A DNA stretch of 64,000 nucleotides from an uncultured Desulfobacterales bacterium (GTDB lineage Bacteria; Desulfobacterota; Desulfobacteria; Desulfobacterales; UBA11574). The notes under the pieces were generated by a model. The model worked only from the letters and a program-made list of their open reading frames with translations, was not told the origin of the DNA and did no database searches. Shown here in pieces: positions 5,827 through 17,026 of the stretch. Positions within the stretch are counted from its first letter, which is position 1. Each line of letters begins with the position of its first letter. A program made the position numbers and the translations under genes. Location of the stretch: positions 1 through 64,000 of the forward strand of contig CALLDL010000120.1 in assembly GCA_937998305.1 (NCBI GenBank). Reading direction: 5' to 3'.

Positions 5827-8800
5827 TTAGAAGTCGATCATCCCCACGCCCCAACTGATTGGCGCAGTTGTCATTGCAGTAGTTACGTCCAGAACTGCTC
5901 CTCCTGCTCCAACAATAGTCTCTGTCGCAGCACCAAGTCCTCCGCCAATCGCTCCTGTCAAAGCCCCAATACCAGCGCCTTTGCCAGCCGCCCAAGCTAT
6001 ATCCCCGGTAGATGCACATGGGTTACTCCAGGCTTTACCAAACGCACCACCGAGTGCGCCACCAACTATTCCACCAGCTATTCCACCAACGAATCTTCCT
6101 AGCTGAGGTGCAACAATGCCAACCATGCCGCCAGCAAATCCACCCACAGCACCTGCTGCGATAGCTGTCCATACATTTCCGGATTGTATTCCTGAAAGGA
6201 ATCCACCATAGGCTCCTGCAATTGCGCCAATTACAACTCCAGCCTCACCAGTTGAATCAACTTTATTTATCGGATCGTTTAAGCAATATCCGTATAAGTC
6301 AGTATCTCCTCCAGTGAAAAGAATTGGATCTTTTGCGGTCCACCTACCGGTATCAGGATCATAGTCGCGGTATCCGAACCGAACTAATCCTGTGTCTCTA
6401 TCGTGCAGCCCCCCGGCAAAACAAAATGGCACCAAAAACGACGGATTGGTATCGTCAATGATATTCCCAAAGGAATCGTAATCGATTCTTTTTACCACAT
6501 TACCCGATGCATCTGCAACAATTCTTAAGGAACCCACCTGATCATAGGTGAGATAATAGGTGGAGCCGCCTTTGGTCATGGCAACGGGCGTTCGGCCGTC
6601 TGCATACTCAAATCGCATGAGGAGGTTGTCGCTGCCGTCATAAACTGCCAATAGTCGAGTTAACCCCTGCCAGAGATATTTTTCAGTGATGACACCATTA
6701 ATCTTTTTCACGATCCTTCTGCCTAATGGATCATGGACATGTTCGATGATCCGACCATCAGGGAGCGTAACGCTCAAAAGCTCCCCACGAGAGGAATAGT
6801 CATAAGTGGTGACATCTGATCCGTCGGTCTTGGCCGCTAAAAATCCGTCCAGGTTATAAGAATAAATTACAGAGCCTGCGGTTAACAGATGATCTTCGTC
6901 GTCGTAGGAAAAACTCTTTCCGGCAACCCCTCGTAATGTATTCATCTCATAAATGCGAGTTCCATTGGCATCGTATTGATATTCTTCAATCAGCGTGCTG
7001 TTTTTGGTTACCGTTCGCAGCCGCCCCATGGCATCATAGGTGTAGATGTAATCGGAAGATGTACTGCCGACAGTTTCTGACTTATTCGTTATACTTCCAT
7101 TATTATCCCTAATAAGATTCCATGAGGTTGAGTTTTGGCTATTTATAGTAAAGTCCTGTCCATCTATTTCGCCATAGCCATTAAAACTACGGCTCAGGTT
7201 CAGTGAACCTCCGGTTACGGACTCGGGAAGTCCATTTTGAGCATTGCGGGTGATAGCGAAACTGCCGGCACCGGTTAAAAGCCTGTCGTTGTCGTATGTG
7301 TAATTAACAGTATTGCTCGCATAGGTGAAGCATGTTAGGTCAAAATCATCGTTATAGGTGTAGCCAAAGGTCTGGTTTAACGTACCGCTCAAGGTTTCGA
7401 ACGTAACAAGTTTTCCATCATATCCATACGTAATCGATTCAGATCCCTTTGTGATCGAACCCACCTTTGTACTACATAGATAGGCAAAATCGATATTGCC
7501 TTCCGGGGTCTGGATCTGAGAAAGTCGTGTTGTATCATAGATATTTTTGATCTGGTTTCCGGAAGGAAAGTTGGTTTGTTTCAGTCTCCTGTCCTTGTCA
7601 TACACATAACTGTAGCTGCCGTTCAACGGGGTCTGGTATGCGTTGTTCAGATTGACCTTGTTATAACCAAACCCGTGATTGATGTTTGATGGATTGGTTA
7701 ACACGGTCATGTTGCCGTTTTTGTTGTAGGTTAAACCTATAGAGCTTCCATCTGGGCGGTTGATTCCGGTCATTCTGCCCACTGCATCACAACTGTAACT
7801 TGTTATGTAGTTCTCCGGATCGGTAATGGATTCCAGAAATCCTTGTGCATTATAAGTAAGGTCGGTCCCTCTGGTATTGGTATCCACAGACGTCAGCCTT
7901 CCTCTGGTATCATACCCGTAGGCCGTATCAAAAAGACCGGGTATGCTCATACTTTCTGTCACCAGTGTTGAAGGATCATAAAGCATGGTTATTGTTCTTC
8001 CTTCAGGAGACGTCACCGTTTTTTGAGATTTGAGAACGTTATTCTCAAACGTCGTCGACTTGCCGTTAACTGTCACCGTTTCGGTAATCAGATCCGGAAT
8101 GTCGTCCGTATCCGTATCCTGGTATGTCTTATCCCTGAGTGTAACCTTCTCCAGGGCGGAAGGCGTGGTTTCCATCATTTCTTTAACAAATTTAAATTTG
8201 TACTCAGAATCAAGGCCATATTTAAATTCAAGATCCATACCGCAGGGAAGGGTTTTATTCACGGTCAACCCATCGCCTGATTCACTAAACAGAGCCTGAG
8301 AGCCTGTAGGATCGTTAATGGTGGAAGTGTAAGCCCCGGTTGAGTATGTGTAATCCAAGTAAGAGGTAAGGTTTCCTTCTCCGGTGAGCACCTCTGTTAG
8401 AATATCGCCATTTGCAGAGGCCGTTCTGCTGAATTGCCAGTGTCCGCCTTCCTGATCTATAGCATCCGTCAACTTTCCGTTGGAATCAAACACATGTTCA
8501 AATCGATTTGCTTCAGGCTCTATCTTGGCTGTCATCAGCCCGTCAGGGGTGTACTCAAAGCTGTAGAAACTGCCTTCCGGATAGGTGATGCGGGTAAGAT
8601 GGTTATCGGCTTCTATGGTTAACTGGGTCGTGAGACCATCGAGAGAAGTAATCGATGTCGGCACACCGTTTCCGTTCCGATTGATTGTGGTTTGGTTGCC
8701 AAATTGATCGGTGATGTAGATCAGATTGTTGTTTTCGTCATAGCCGAATTCATGTATTATAGCTCCCGTATCAAGGTCGATGGTGGTTTTGTGAAGACTA

Positions 8801-11800
8801 TCACTGGACATGATATGCCCCAGACCATTCTCCTCTGCAAAGGGGATGTCTCCGCCGACCATTGAGGCTGCAAAAACAGAGGGTGGTCCTACCTTTCGGA
8901 TGCGGGAGCTATCAACGATAAATATATTTCCCGCGCTATCCGTCGCTAATCCTCTAGGATCGAAACCCGCATCCGTGGCAGGGCCGCCGTCTCCGCTAAA
9001 ACCACCGTATCCATTTCCTGCCACGGTGGTGATAATACCACTGGTGTCTACCCTTCTGATGCGGTAGTTCGATTGATCAGCGATAAATATATTTCCGGCG
9101 TTATCCACTGCTACTCCATATGGCATACTAAGACTTGCATTCGTGGCAGGGCCGCCGTCTCCGCTAAAACCATCGTATCCATTCCCCGCCACGGTGGTAA
9201 TAATACCGCTGGTATTCACCTTTCGGACGCGGTGGTTAAACCAATCAGCGATAAATATATTTCCGGCGCTATCCATCGCTAATCCTCTAGGATTGAAACC
9301 CGCATCCGTTGCAGGGCCGCCGTCTCCGCTAAAACCATCGTATCCATTCCCCGCCACGGTCGTGATAATACCGCTGGTGTCCACCTTTCTGATGCGGCGG
9401 TTATAGTAATCAAGGATAAATATATTTCCTGCGCTGTCTACTGCTACTCCACCAGGATCCAAACCTGCATCCGTGGCAGGACCGCCGTCACCGCTAAAAT
9501 CTCTGTTTCCATTCCCCGCCACGGTTGTGATAATACCGTTGGTGTCCACTTTTCGGATGCGTTTGTTAAACCAACACGCGATAAATATATTTCCTGCGCT
9601 ATCTACCGCTACTCCTCTAGGATCGAAACCCGCATCCGTTGCAGGGCCGCCGTCGCCGCTGTAATCCCAGGTTCCATTTCCAGCCACGGTAGTGATAATA
9701 CCACTGGTGTCTACCTTTCGGATGCGGCGGTTACTGGTATCAACGATAAATATATTTCCTGCGCTATCCACTGCTACTCCAAAAGGTTTATTAAGACTCG
9801 CATTCACGGCAGGGCCGCCGTCGCCGCTAAAACCATCGTATCCATTCCCAGCCAAGGTTTTAATGATGAGAATATTATTCGTAATTATTGTTCCGTCGCC
9901 CTTATTCAGGATAGACAAATTCATGGGACTGACTTTATGGTGGGAAGAAAAGGTCCAACCCTCTGCGATGACTCCCCTGCCCCTGACTTCGGAGTAAACA
10001 GTTAGATTGCTGTGCTTCCAGGAGATCAATTCCTGCCTGGCTATGATTGCTGTAATCTCGCTCCCAGCCCGAGCGAATGCCCGGCCGAGATTACTTGCCA
10101 GATAGTATACTGCATCGTAAAGAAAACCCACACTAATGCAGGCAACTACGGGACCCCTGACCGGTTTTCCTAAATGGTCCAACCTGTCCCAGACAAATTC
10201 CGTTTTCTGATTGGGCAGAGGGTTTAATATCTGTTCAAATATACGACCCGCCACCTCAATCTTTACAATTATACTTTTGAGGCTGGCGGGGATCGTTTCC
10301 CCGCTGGCAGGAACGGATATAGCGGTCTTGTAACCTTCTACCCGGTTGTTGGCATAATGAAGGATAGTATCCGTGCCGGGAATGGGAACGTCTTCGTGGA
10401 ATATCCGGCTTCTTTCTTCAACAAAGGAGCCAGTGTGCGATTGACAGTTTTTTGGTTCTTCGGTTTGCTGGTCTGCTGTCGGCATTCCCTCCGGGTTCGC
10501 GGGTATGGCATCTGCCGGGGGCCCATAAGGCCAATTGCAGTCCCAGGGGGTAAAATGGGTTACAGCCACTCGCCAGAAAGTGGAATCCGGTTGGTATGTC
10601 CCGGCATCGTTTAAGCCCGAAACTTCGTCACTGAATAATCCATTATCGTTAAGATCCTCGGGTTGATCATCTCCATCTGCATCCATAGCATCCACAATGC
10701 CGTCCGAATTCGTATCGAGAAGTTTCACAACAACACCGTTATCCGAGGGTACCCATACACCTCTGTCCCGATCGTAGTAGCCCACAGGGACAACCATCCC
10801 CACATCGAATCCAAGGAAATTATCCACCCATATCGTCACTGGTTTTTCAAACCGAACCCTTTGCGCGCCATCCACGCTAAGTTCTGCACAATATGTGTAT
10901 GCAGACGTGGGCGGCAAGACAGCCGGCATGGACTCAGGGGTCGTATACTCGGTGGCCCTGGTGATGATGGTGGTCAGCTCTTGAACATCATTGCCGTTTT
11001 CATCCACCAGATAGGCATGGTTATCTCCGGTAAAAACCATGGTCGCAGACCGGCTCCCGAATTCGTCGGTCACTTGCGTACTCTGGTGCGTAACCACCGT
11101 GTCCGGGTTGCCGTCAAAGGTGATGGTGGTGGCGATCGGGTCCTGGGTAATCATCTGGATGGTCTCGGCAATGGCAATGTCGTTCCAGGGCACATAGACC
11201 TTCCGATGGGCAATTATAAAGCCATCCTTTTCATAGACGACGGTTAACGTCGTTCCGCCTTCAACCGGAAGGGAAAATCGACCCTGTGCATCGGTTGACA
11301 CCGTGCCGTATTCCGGATGACCGTGCAGGGTCACGGAAACATCAGTTATGGGAGAATCGTCAATGGAACGAACCAGGCCGGTGATCAATGAAAATCGTTT
11401 GGAATCGTATTCATCCACCGTGGTATCGGTTGGAATCAGATCTTCATATTGTTCGCCGAAAGACCCTTCCGGCAGAGGCGCTGGATTCCCTGTCACCTGA
11501 ATCTTCGCTTGTGCACTGTTTGAGCCGGTGGGACCGGTTACCGTGATGGTGTAGGTGGTGGTATGGTCCGGTGAAACCGTTGTCGAACCATTCAACGGTA
11601 CGCTACCGACATCATTATCGATAAAGGCGCTTTGTGCTCTTTGAGAGTTCCAGGTCAGGGTTATCGATTCACCCTGAGAAATGCCCGCCGAAGCCGGGGT
11701 CATGGTTACGGTCGGGGGTGCGTTGGGATCGGTCACGGTGATGGTAACGTCAGCTGGGGCCGTGCCGCCGGGGCCGGTGGCGGTAATAGTGTATGTGGTG

Positions 11801-12585
11801 GTTTCTGAAGGTGATATTGACGTAGATGCATTGACTTCAACCGATCCGATACCCGGTTCGATTATGCAGGTACCTGCATGGGTGGAACTCCAGGTGAGGG
11901 TGGAGGATTCACCCAAAAGAATCGCTTCGGGATCGGCACCGATGCTAACGGTAGGCAAAGGTATGTTGACCGATACGGTGACGTTTTCAGTGGTTGTTCC
12001 GCCTGCGCCAACAGCGGTGAGCGTGTAGGTTGTGGTTTCGGCTGGAAAAACCTCATAAGACCCGTTTGGATCAACGCTCCCGATGCCTGGGTCTATGCTG
12101 ATGTTGTCGGCATCGATAACATCCCAGGCCAACGTGCTGGATTCTCCTAGTGTAATGGTCTGCGGATCTGCGGAAAAAGTGATTTCCGGAGGCAGAGCAG
12201 GGGTTCCTTCTGCATTGATCGTTATCGTTACGGAAGCTTCTGGGGTTCCTATGAGGAAAACGGTGATAAAGTTAATGGATCGTAACGTTATTTCTTTTTC
12301 AAACACGATTTCGTCCCCGAATAAAAAATTCCGAAGGGGAACAAGTGTGGTGTTGAAAAGAATAAATCCGCCGCTGGTCGGCTGATCGGGGGTATTTTTG
12401 TTGATGGTGATAATGCCTTCTCCAGGATCTTCGACATTGAACTTATGAACCGATGCGTGGATATGCCACTTTCCAATCTCAAAAGATTTTGGGCCGAATA
12501 CAGTTTGATTGTCTGCATGAATCAATGACGGGAAGGCAGAACAAATGAACAAAAAGATGAAGAGACAACATACTTTTCTATACAT
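5827..12585 (-). CDS. Giant secreted RHS/YD-repeat protein with Ig-like and NHL repeats
   Basis: ATG at 12585 is chosen because GGAGG lies seven bases upstream and a signal peptide follows (about residues 1-24). The 2252-residue product contains, in order: three Ig-like repeats of about 80-90 residues (each with LGESSTLxW and TTTYTxTxxG), a carboxypeptidase-regulatory-like fold near 400-480, six NHL repeats (about 904-1230, consensus GDGGPATDAG and VDSAGNIFI), many YD repeats, and the RHS core terminus DPDTGRWTAKDP near 2080. The last 140 residues form a Gly/Ala-rich glycine-zipper-like tail where RHS toxins usually have their variable domain. The protein is probably exported; whether it is a toxin, adhesin or wall protein is unknown. 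A sigma-54-type promoter lies 63 bases upstream. Confidence 0.9.
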   Translation of the reverse strand: MYRKVCCLFIFLFICSAFPSLIHADNQTVFGPKSFEIGKWHIHASVHKFNVEDPGEGIITINKNTPDQPTSGGFILFNTTLVPLRNFLFGDEIVFEKEITLRSINFITVFLIGTPEASVTITINAEGTPALPPEITFSADPQTITLGESSTLAWDVIDADNISIDPGIGSVDPNGSYEVFPAETTTYTLTAVGAGGTTTENVTVSVNIPLPTVSIGADPEAILLGESSTLTWSSTHAGTCIIEPGIGSVEVNASTSISPSETTTYTITATGPGGTAPADVTITVTDPNAPPTVTMTPASAGISQGESITLTWNSQRAQSAFIDNDVGSVPLNGSTTVSPDHTTTYTITVTGPTGSNSAQAKIQVTGNPAPLPEGSFGEQYEDLIPTDTTVDEYDSKRFSLITGLVRSIDDSPITDVSVTLHGHPEYGTVSTDAQGRFSLPVEGGTTLTVVYEKDGFIIAHRKVYVPWNDIAIAETIQMITQDPIATTITFDGNPDTVVTHQSTQVTDEFGSRSATMVFTGDNHAYLVDENGNDVQELTTIITRATEYTTPESMPAVLPPTSAYTYCAELSVDGAQRVRFEKPVTIWVDNFLGFDVGMVVPVGYYDRDRGVWVPSDNGVVVKLLDTNSDGIVDAMDADGDDQPEDLNDNGLFSDEVSGLNDAGTYQPDSTFWRVAVTHFTPWDCNWPYGPPADAIPANPEGMPTADQQTEEPKNCQSHTGSFVEERSRIFHEDVPIPGTDTILHYANNRVEGYKTAISVPASGETIPASLKSIIVKIEVAGRIFEQILNPLPNQKTEFVWDRLDHLGKPVRGPVVACISVGFLYDAVYYLASNLGRAFARAGSEITAIIARQELISWKHSNLTVYSEVRGRGVIAEGWTFSSHHKVSPMNLSILNKGDGTIITNNILIIKTLAGNGYDGFSGDGGPAVNASLNKPFGVAVDSAGNIFIVDTSNRRIRKVDTSGIITTVAGNGTWDYSGDGGPATDAGFDPRGVAVDSAGNIFIACWFNKRIRKVDTNGIITTVAGNGNRDFSGDGGPATDAGLDPGGVAVDSAGNIFILDYYNRRIRKVDTSGIITTVAGNGYDGFSGDGGPATDAGFNPRGLAMDSAGNIFIADWFNHRVRKVNTSGIITTVAGNGYDGFSGDGGPATNASLSMPYGVAVDNAGNIFIADQSNYRIRRVDTSGIITTVAGNGYGGFSGDGGPATDAGFDPRGLATDSAGNIFIVDSSRIRKVGPPSVFAASMVGGDIPFAEENGLGHIMSSDSLHKTTIDLDTGAIIHEFGYDENNNLIYITDQFGNQTTINRNGNGVPTSITSLDGLTTQLTIEADNHLTRITYPEGSFYSFEYTPDGLMTAKIEPEANRFEHVFDSNGKLTDAIDQEGGHWQFSRTASANGDILTEVLTGEGNLTSYLDYTYSTGAYTSTINDPTGSQALFSESGDGLTVNKTLPCGMDLEFKYGLDSEYKFKFVKEMMETTPSALEKVTLRDKTYQDTDTDDIPDLITETVTVNGKSTTFENNVLKSQKTVTSPEGRTITMLYDPSTLVTESMSIPGLFDTAYGYDTRGRLTSVDTNTRGTDLTYNAQGFLESITDPENYITSYSCDAVGRMTGINRPDGSSIGLTYNKNGNMTVLTNPSNINHGFGYNKVNLNNAYQTPLNGSYSYVYDKDRRLKQTNFPSGNQIKNIYDTTRLSQIQTPEGNIDFAYLCSTKVGSITKGSESITYGYDGKLVTFETLSGTLNQTFGYTYNDDFDLTCFTYASNTVNYTYDNDRLLTGAGSFAITRNAQNGLPESVTGGSLNLSRSFNGYGEIDGQDFTINSQNSTSWNLIRDNNGSITNKSETVGSTSSDYIYTYDAMGRLRTVTKNSTLIEEYQYDANGTRIYEMNTLRGVAGKSFSYDDEDHLLTAGSVIYSYNLDGFLAAKTDGSDVTTYDYSSRGELLSVTLPDGRIIEHVHDPLGRRIVKKINGVITEKYLWQGLTRLLAVYDGSDNLLMRFEYADGRTPVAMTKGGSTYYLTYDQVGSLRIVADASGNVVKRIDYDSFGNIIDDTNPSFLVPFCFAGGLHDRDTGLVRFGYRDYDPDTGRWTAKDPILFTGGDTDLYGYCLNDPINKVDSTGEAGVVIGAIAGAYGGFLSGIQSGNVWTAIAAGAVGGFAGGMVGIVAPQLGRFVGGIAGGIVGGALGGAFGKAWSNPCASTGDIAWAAGKGAGIGALTGAIGGGLGAATETIVGAGGAVLDVTTAMTTAPISWGVGMIDF
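8895..9873 (-). repeat. Six tandem ~168-bp coding repeats (NHL units)
   Basis: Within the RHS gene, a unit of about 168 bp recurs six times with very high DNA identity, visible as repeated GATAAATATATTTCC, GGCAGGGCCGCCGTC and GCCACGGTGGTGATAATACC blocks. Each encodes one NHL blade of about 56 residues. Near identity between units implies recent amplification or gene conversion. Confidence 0.9.
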
Positions 12586-12647
12586 GGCGAACCTCCGGAT
12601 GATGTTTGGCACTTCAACACAATTTCAATCTCGCGGAAATGTTTATG

Positions 12648-12663
12648 AGCAACGTCCATGCCA
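12648..12663 (-). promoter_or_regulatory. Sigma-54 (RpoN) type promoter of the RHS gene
   Basis: On the minus strand the sequence TGGCATGGACGTTGCT reads from 12663 to 12648. It agrees with TGGCACGNNNNTTGCW at every position but one, with exact spacing. Transcription would start near 12637, about 50 bases before ATG at 12585. A direct repeat TTGAAACAG lies just upstream (about 12677-12701). The ATGTAAT boxes of the PEP-CTERM promoters are absent here. Confidence 0.7.
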
Positions 12664-12839
12664 AAAAGAAAATTTCTTTTGAAACAGCGGCATTTGAAAC
12701 AGATTTTTTAATCCAAAACTCTTCGCAATCAGTGCCTTGAAAAGGGTTCAGGTGGCCCTGAAAAAAATTGCACTTTTTAGAAAAATGAATGGATCAGATG
12801 AGAGGGAAAGGTTTTAGAAAAGAAAATCAAACAGAGATT

Positions 12840-12879
12840 TGCACACAAAGCTGTGCAGCAATGCACAGCTTTGTGTGCA
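12840..12879. repeat. Perfect 18-bp inverted repeat with GCAA loop
   Basis: TGCACACAAAGCTGTGCA at 12840-12857 and its exact reverse complement at 12862-12879 enclose the tetraloop GCAA (a GNRA-type loop). No T-tract flanks it on either strand, so it is not a standard terminator. It lies in the 450-base gap between the RHS gene promoter and the 3' end of the Lys/Ala-rich gene; the rest of that gap shows nothing else. Confidence 0.85.
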
Positions 12880-12978
12880 TTCTGATAAAGGGTGTGAAGC
12901 AGAAAATAGAAAATACTTTTGGGAAAGACTGTTTTTTAGACGTTGAATGAAAAGATCAATTTTGAGGGAAAATAAAAA

Positions 12979-13010
12979 AAGCGGATGGCCGTTTTAACGA
13001 CCATCCGCTT
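12979..13010 (-). terminator. Rho-independent terminator of the Lys/Ala-rich gene
   Basis: AAGCGGATGG and CCATCCGCTT (12979-13010) form a ten-pair stem. On the minus strand the hairpin is followed by TTTTTTATTTT. A degenerate duplicate lies at 5152-5196 beside the gene relic. Confidence 0.85.
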
Positions 13011-13036
13011 ATTAACAATGGGTTACAATCAATCAA

Positions 13037-14227
13037 TTAGCCGTGCGGCTTTCCGTGTGGTGCAGGTGCCGCGGGTGCCGGAGATTTTGTTTTGGCTGGC
13101 GGTACGGGTGCCGGTGATTTTGTCGCTGTCTTTTTTGCTTTTAGTGCTGCGATGTGTTTATCCACAACAGCTATTTTTTGGTGGATCAAATCAAGCTGTA
13201 TATCATCGATATCCAACCGCGAAGCTTCGGAAAGATATCCTTTTGCCTCTTTAAGGTCAGAAAGGGTGGATTTGCTGGCTGCCACATCTGCCTTGTACAA
13301 AAGAATCATCAGATCGATGTTGCTCAAGCGCCTAAAAACGATGTCTTTGGAGGCCGGTGTTACGGCATACGGTGACGCTTTATTTATATACGTTTTAATT
13401 CCTTCAAAATCCGGCAGGCCTGGAACCTTCAATAGGGTGTCAGCCTTTTCCACATAATAGTTGAAAATAATTGGGTAAACATCTGTTTTGGAATAAATGT
13501 CTTTGGCTTTTTCAGGTGCCTGGACACCGGGCAGCGAGATCAAAAGTTTTTCGCCCATGGGAGCAAAACTTCCCTGAAAGACTTCTATTGCACCGTCTGT
13601 GGAATGGATATAATATTTACCCTGGTTGATCATGCTGCTGCCGATAACAAGTGCGATAAGGACTGCAAAAGCGGCAGCCAGATATTTCATTCCCTTTTCC
13701 ATGGGATCAGATGGAATGGTGTCGTCGGAATCGGGTGGTTCATATGATACCGAAACTTCAGGTTCTGCGGTCTTTTCAGCAGCAGCCTTTTCGCCGGCAG
13801 CCTTAATCTCCGCCAGATCATATTTTTTCAGCAGGAGTTCTTTGATTCGCTTCTGTTCTTCTTCCGGGCCCGAGACAAAGGGCGGTGCCGTAAAATCCTT
13901 GGCATCTCCTTTATCCGGAGCGACGGCGTAAAATTTTTCCGGTTTCCACACAGGAAATTTTTTCTTAAGAAGATCTTTCACAGAAACCGGTTTCTTTTTT
14001 GGGGCAGGAGCGGCTTTGGGCTTTGCAACGGCCTTGGCCTTTGCAGCAACTTTGGCCTTTGGAGCGGCTTTGGCTTTAGCGGCAGTTTTGGCCTTTGGTG
14101 CAGCCTTGGTTTTAGCAGCAACTTTGGCCTTAGCAGTGGCTTTGGCTGCGGCCTTTTTTGCTGTTTTTTTCTTTGCGGCGCTTTTTTTCCCTTTGGTCGT
14201 TGATTTAACTAAGCTGTTTTTTCCCAT
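13037..14227 (-). CDS. Lys/Ala-rich protein with one membrane segment and extracytoplasmic domain
   Basis: The 396-residue protein starts with about 75 residues of Lys/Ala/Pro repeats resembling histone H1 or AlgP-type tails, followed by an acidic linker, one hydrophobic segment (about residues 185-205) and a 160-residue C-terminal domain ending in another Lys/Ala/Pro tail. ATG at 14227 has GAGG six bases upstream. The basic tail could bind DNA or polyphosphate on the cytoplasmic side, but this is inference from composition. No enzymatic motif is seen. Its 3' end is duplicated at 5209-5294. It is monocistronic by its terminator. Confidence 0.75.
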   Translation of the reverse strand: MGKNSLVKSTTKGKKSAAKKKTAKKAAAKATAKAKVAAKTKAAPKAKTAAKAKAAPKAKVAAKAKAVAKPKAAPAPKKKPVSVKDLLKKKFPVWKPEKFYAVAPDKGDAKDFTAPPFVSGPEEEQKRIKELLLKKYDLAEIKAAGEKAAAEKTAEPEVSVSYEPPDSDDTIPSDPMEKGMKYLAAAFAVLIALVIGSSMINQGKYYIHSTDGAIEVFQGSFAPMGEKLLISLPGVQAPEKAKDIYSKTDVYPIIFNYYVEKADTLLKVPGLPDFEGIKTYINKASPYAVTPASKDIVFRRLSNIDLMILLYKADVAASKSTLSDLKEAKGYLSEASRLDIDDIQLDLIHQKIAVVDKHIAALKAKKTATKSPAPVPPAKTKSPAPAAPAPHGKPHG

Positions 14228-14434
14228 AAAAAACCTCTTTGAAATTGTTTTTGTTTTTTCCCATAAAATGTAAAATATGTTATATTAAGAAAGATTTTTA
14301 TATATGAATCTACATGTTTTGTAAACATTTTTTTACTGGACGAATTCAGACTTTTTTATTCGTTCAATTTGTTTTATAAATGGGCGTTATGGGTGATATC
14401 CTATTGCGAAAGGAACTTGAGAGAAAATAAAAAT

Positions 14435-15253
14435 ATGGAAACAAATAGCGTGATCAAAAAAAAAGATCATCTGCGTTCAATCTTGAAAGGATATGGATCT
14501 CTTCTTGTGGCATATTCAGGCGGGGTTGACAGCTCCTTTTTGCTGGCAGTGGCACATGAAGCGCTGAATAAAAATCTCCTTGCCGTCACCTCAGCGTCGC
14601 CGCTTCACCCGGAAAGGGAGATCCGCGAAGCAATCGATTTTGCAAAATTGCTGGGTGTGGAGCACATGGTCATTCAATCCAGGGAAATGCAACGGGGTGA
14701 CTTTATATCCAACACAAAAGAGCGGTGCTACCTGTGCAAAAAATACCTTATAGAGGAATTGTTGAAAATCTCAAATCATAGGAACATTCAGCATGTGGCC
14801 CATGGCGCAAATATCGATGATTTAAGCGATTATCGACCCGGATTCGCCGCGGCTCAAGAAATGGGAATCAAAGCGCCGTTGGTGGATGCGGGACTGACAA
14901 AAAACGACATCCGCCGGCTTTCAAAGCAGATGAATTTAATCACCTGGAACAAGCCGCCAATGGCATGTCTTGCCACAAGAATTCCATATGGAACATCAAT
15001 CACCATAAAAGACCTTAAAATGATAGAACAGGCTGAACAGGTTTTAACAAACATTGGTTTCACAGGATGCCGGGTTAGAGTGCATGACAAGGTTGCCAGG
15101 ATCGAGGTCGATGCCGGAGATATTGAAAGAATCATCGATCGAAAGACAAGATCTCTCATTGTAGAAAAATTGAGAAAAATCGGGTTTATTCATGTGGCGG
15201 TTGATCTGGAGGGGTATTGTCAGGGGAGTATGAACAGGGCTTTAAAGCTTTGA
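14435..15253 (+). CDS. larE: LarE-type ATP-dependent sacrificial sulfur transferase
   Basis: The 272-residue product has the PP-loop ATP-binding motif AYSGGVDSSFLL near residue 26, the ERCYLCK segment, and PPMACLATRIPYG near residue 175. The latter contains the cysteine which in Lactobacillus LarE gives up its sulfur to build the nickel-pincer nucleotide of lactate racemase. ATG at 14435 fits the family start; the longer frame from 14369 has no homologous lead. LarB, LarC and LarA are not in the window. It is convergent with pyrG. Related PP-loop sulfur-transfer roles are possible. Confidence 0.85.
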   Translation: METNSVIKKKDHLRSILKGYGSLLVAYSGGVDSSFLLAVAHEALNKNLLAVTSASPLHPEREIREAIDFAKLLGVEHMVIQSREMQRGDFISNTKERCYLCKKYLIEELLKISNHRNIQHVAHGANIDDLSDYRPGFAAAQEMGIKAPLVDAGLTKNDIRRLSKQMNLITWNKPPMACLATRIPYGTSITIKDLKMIEQAEQVLTNIGFTGCRVRVHDKVARIEVDAGDIERIIDRKTRSLIVEKLRKIGFIHVAVDLEGYCQGSMNRALKL

Positions 15254-15281
15254 GACCTTTGAAAAACGGTCCTTTTTTCTC
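15252..15281 (+). terminator. Weak terminator after larE
   Basis: GACC and GGTC enclose a ten-base loop and are followed by CTTTTTTC between the convergent larE and pyrG genes. The stem is short. Confidence 0.4.
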
Positions 15282-15301
15282 TATGTTAAATAAGTTGCAG
15301 C

Positions 15302-16990
<1,689 letters not shown>

Positions 16991-17026
16991 TTATTCTTTT
17001 TAGGGTTTAATACCCCGCGGAGCAGT

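Noticed and set aside
8895-9873. Regularly spaced repeats resembling a CRISPR array
   Set aside because: The 168-bp units are fully coding in frame on the minus strand and encode NHL blades; there are no unique spacers.
14369-14434. Upstream start for larE
   Set aside because: The extra 22 residues do not match the family start and lack a ribosome site.
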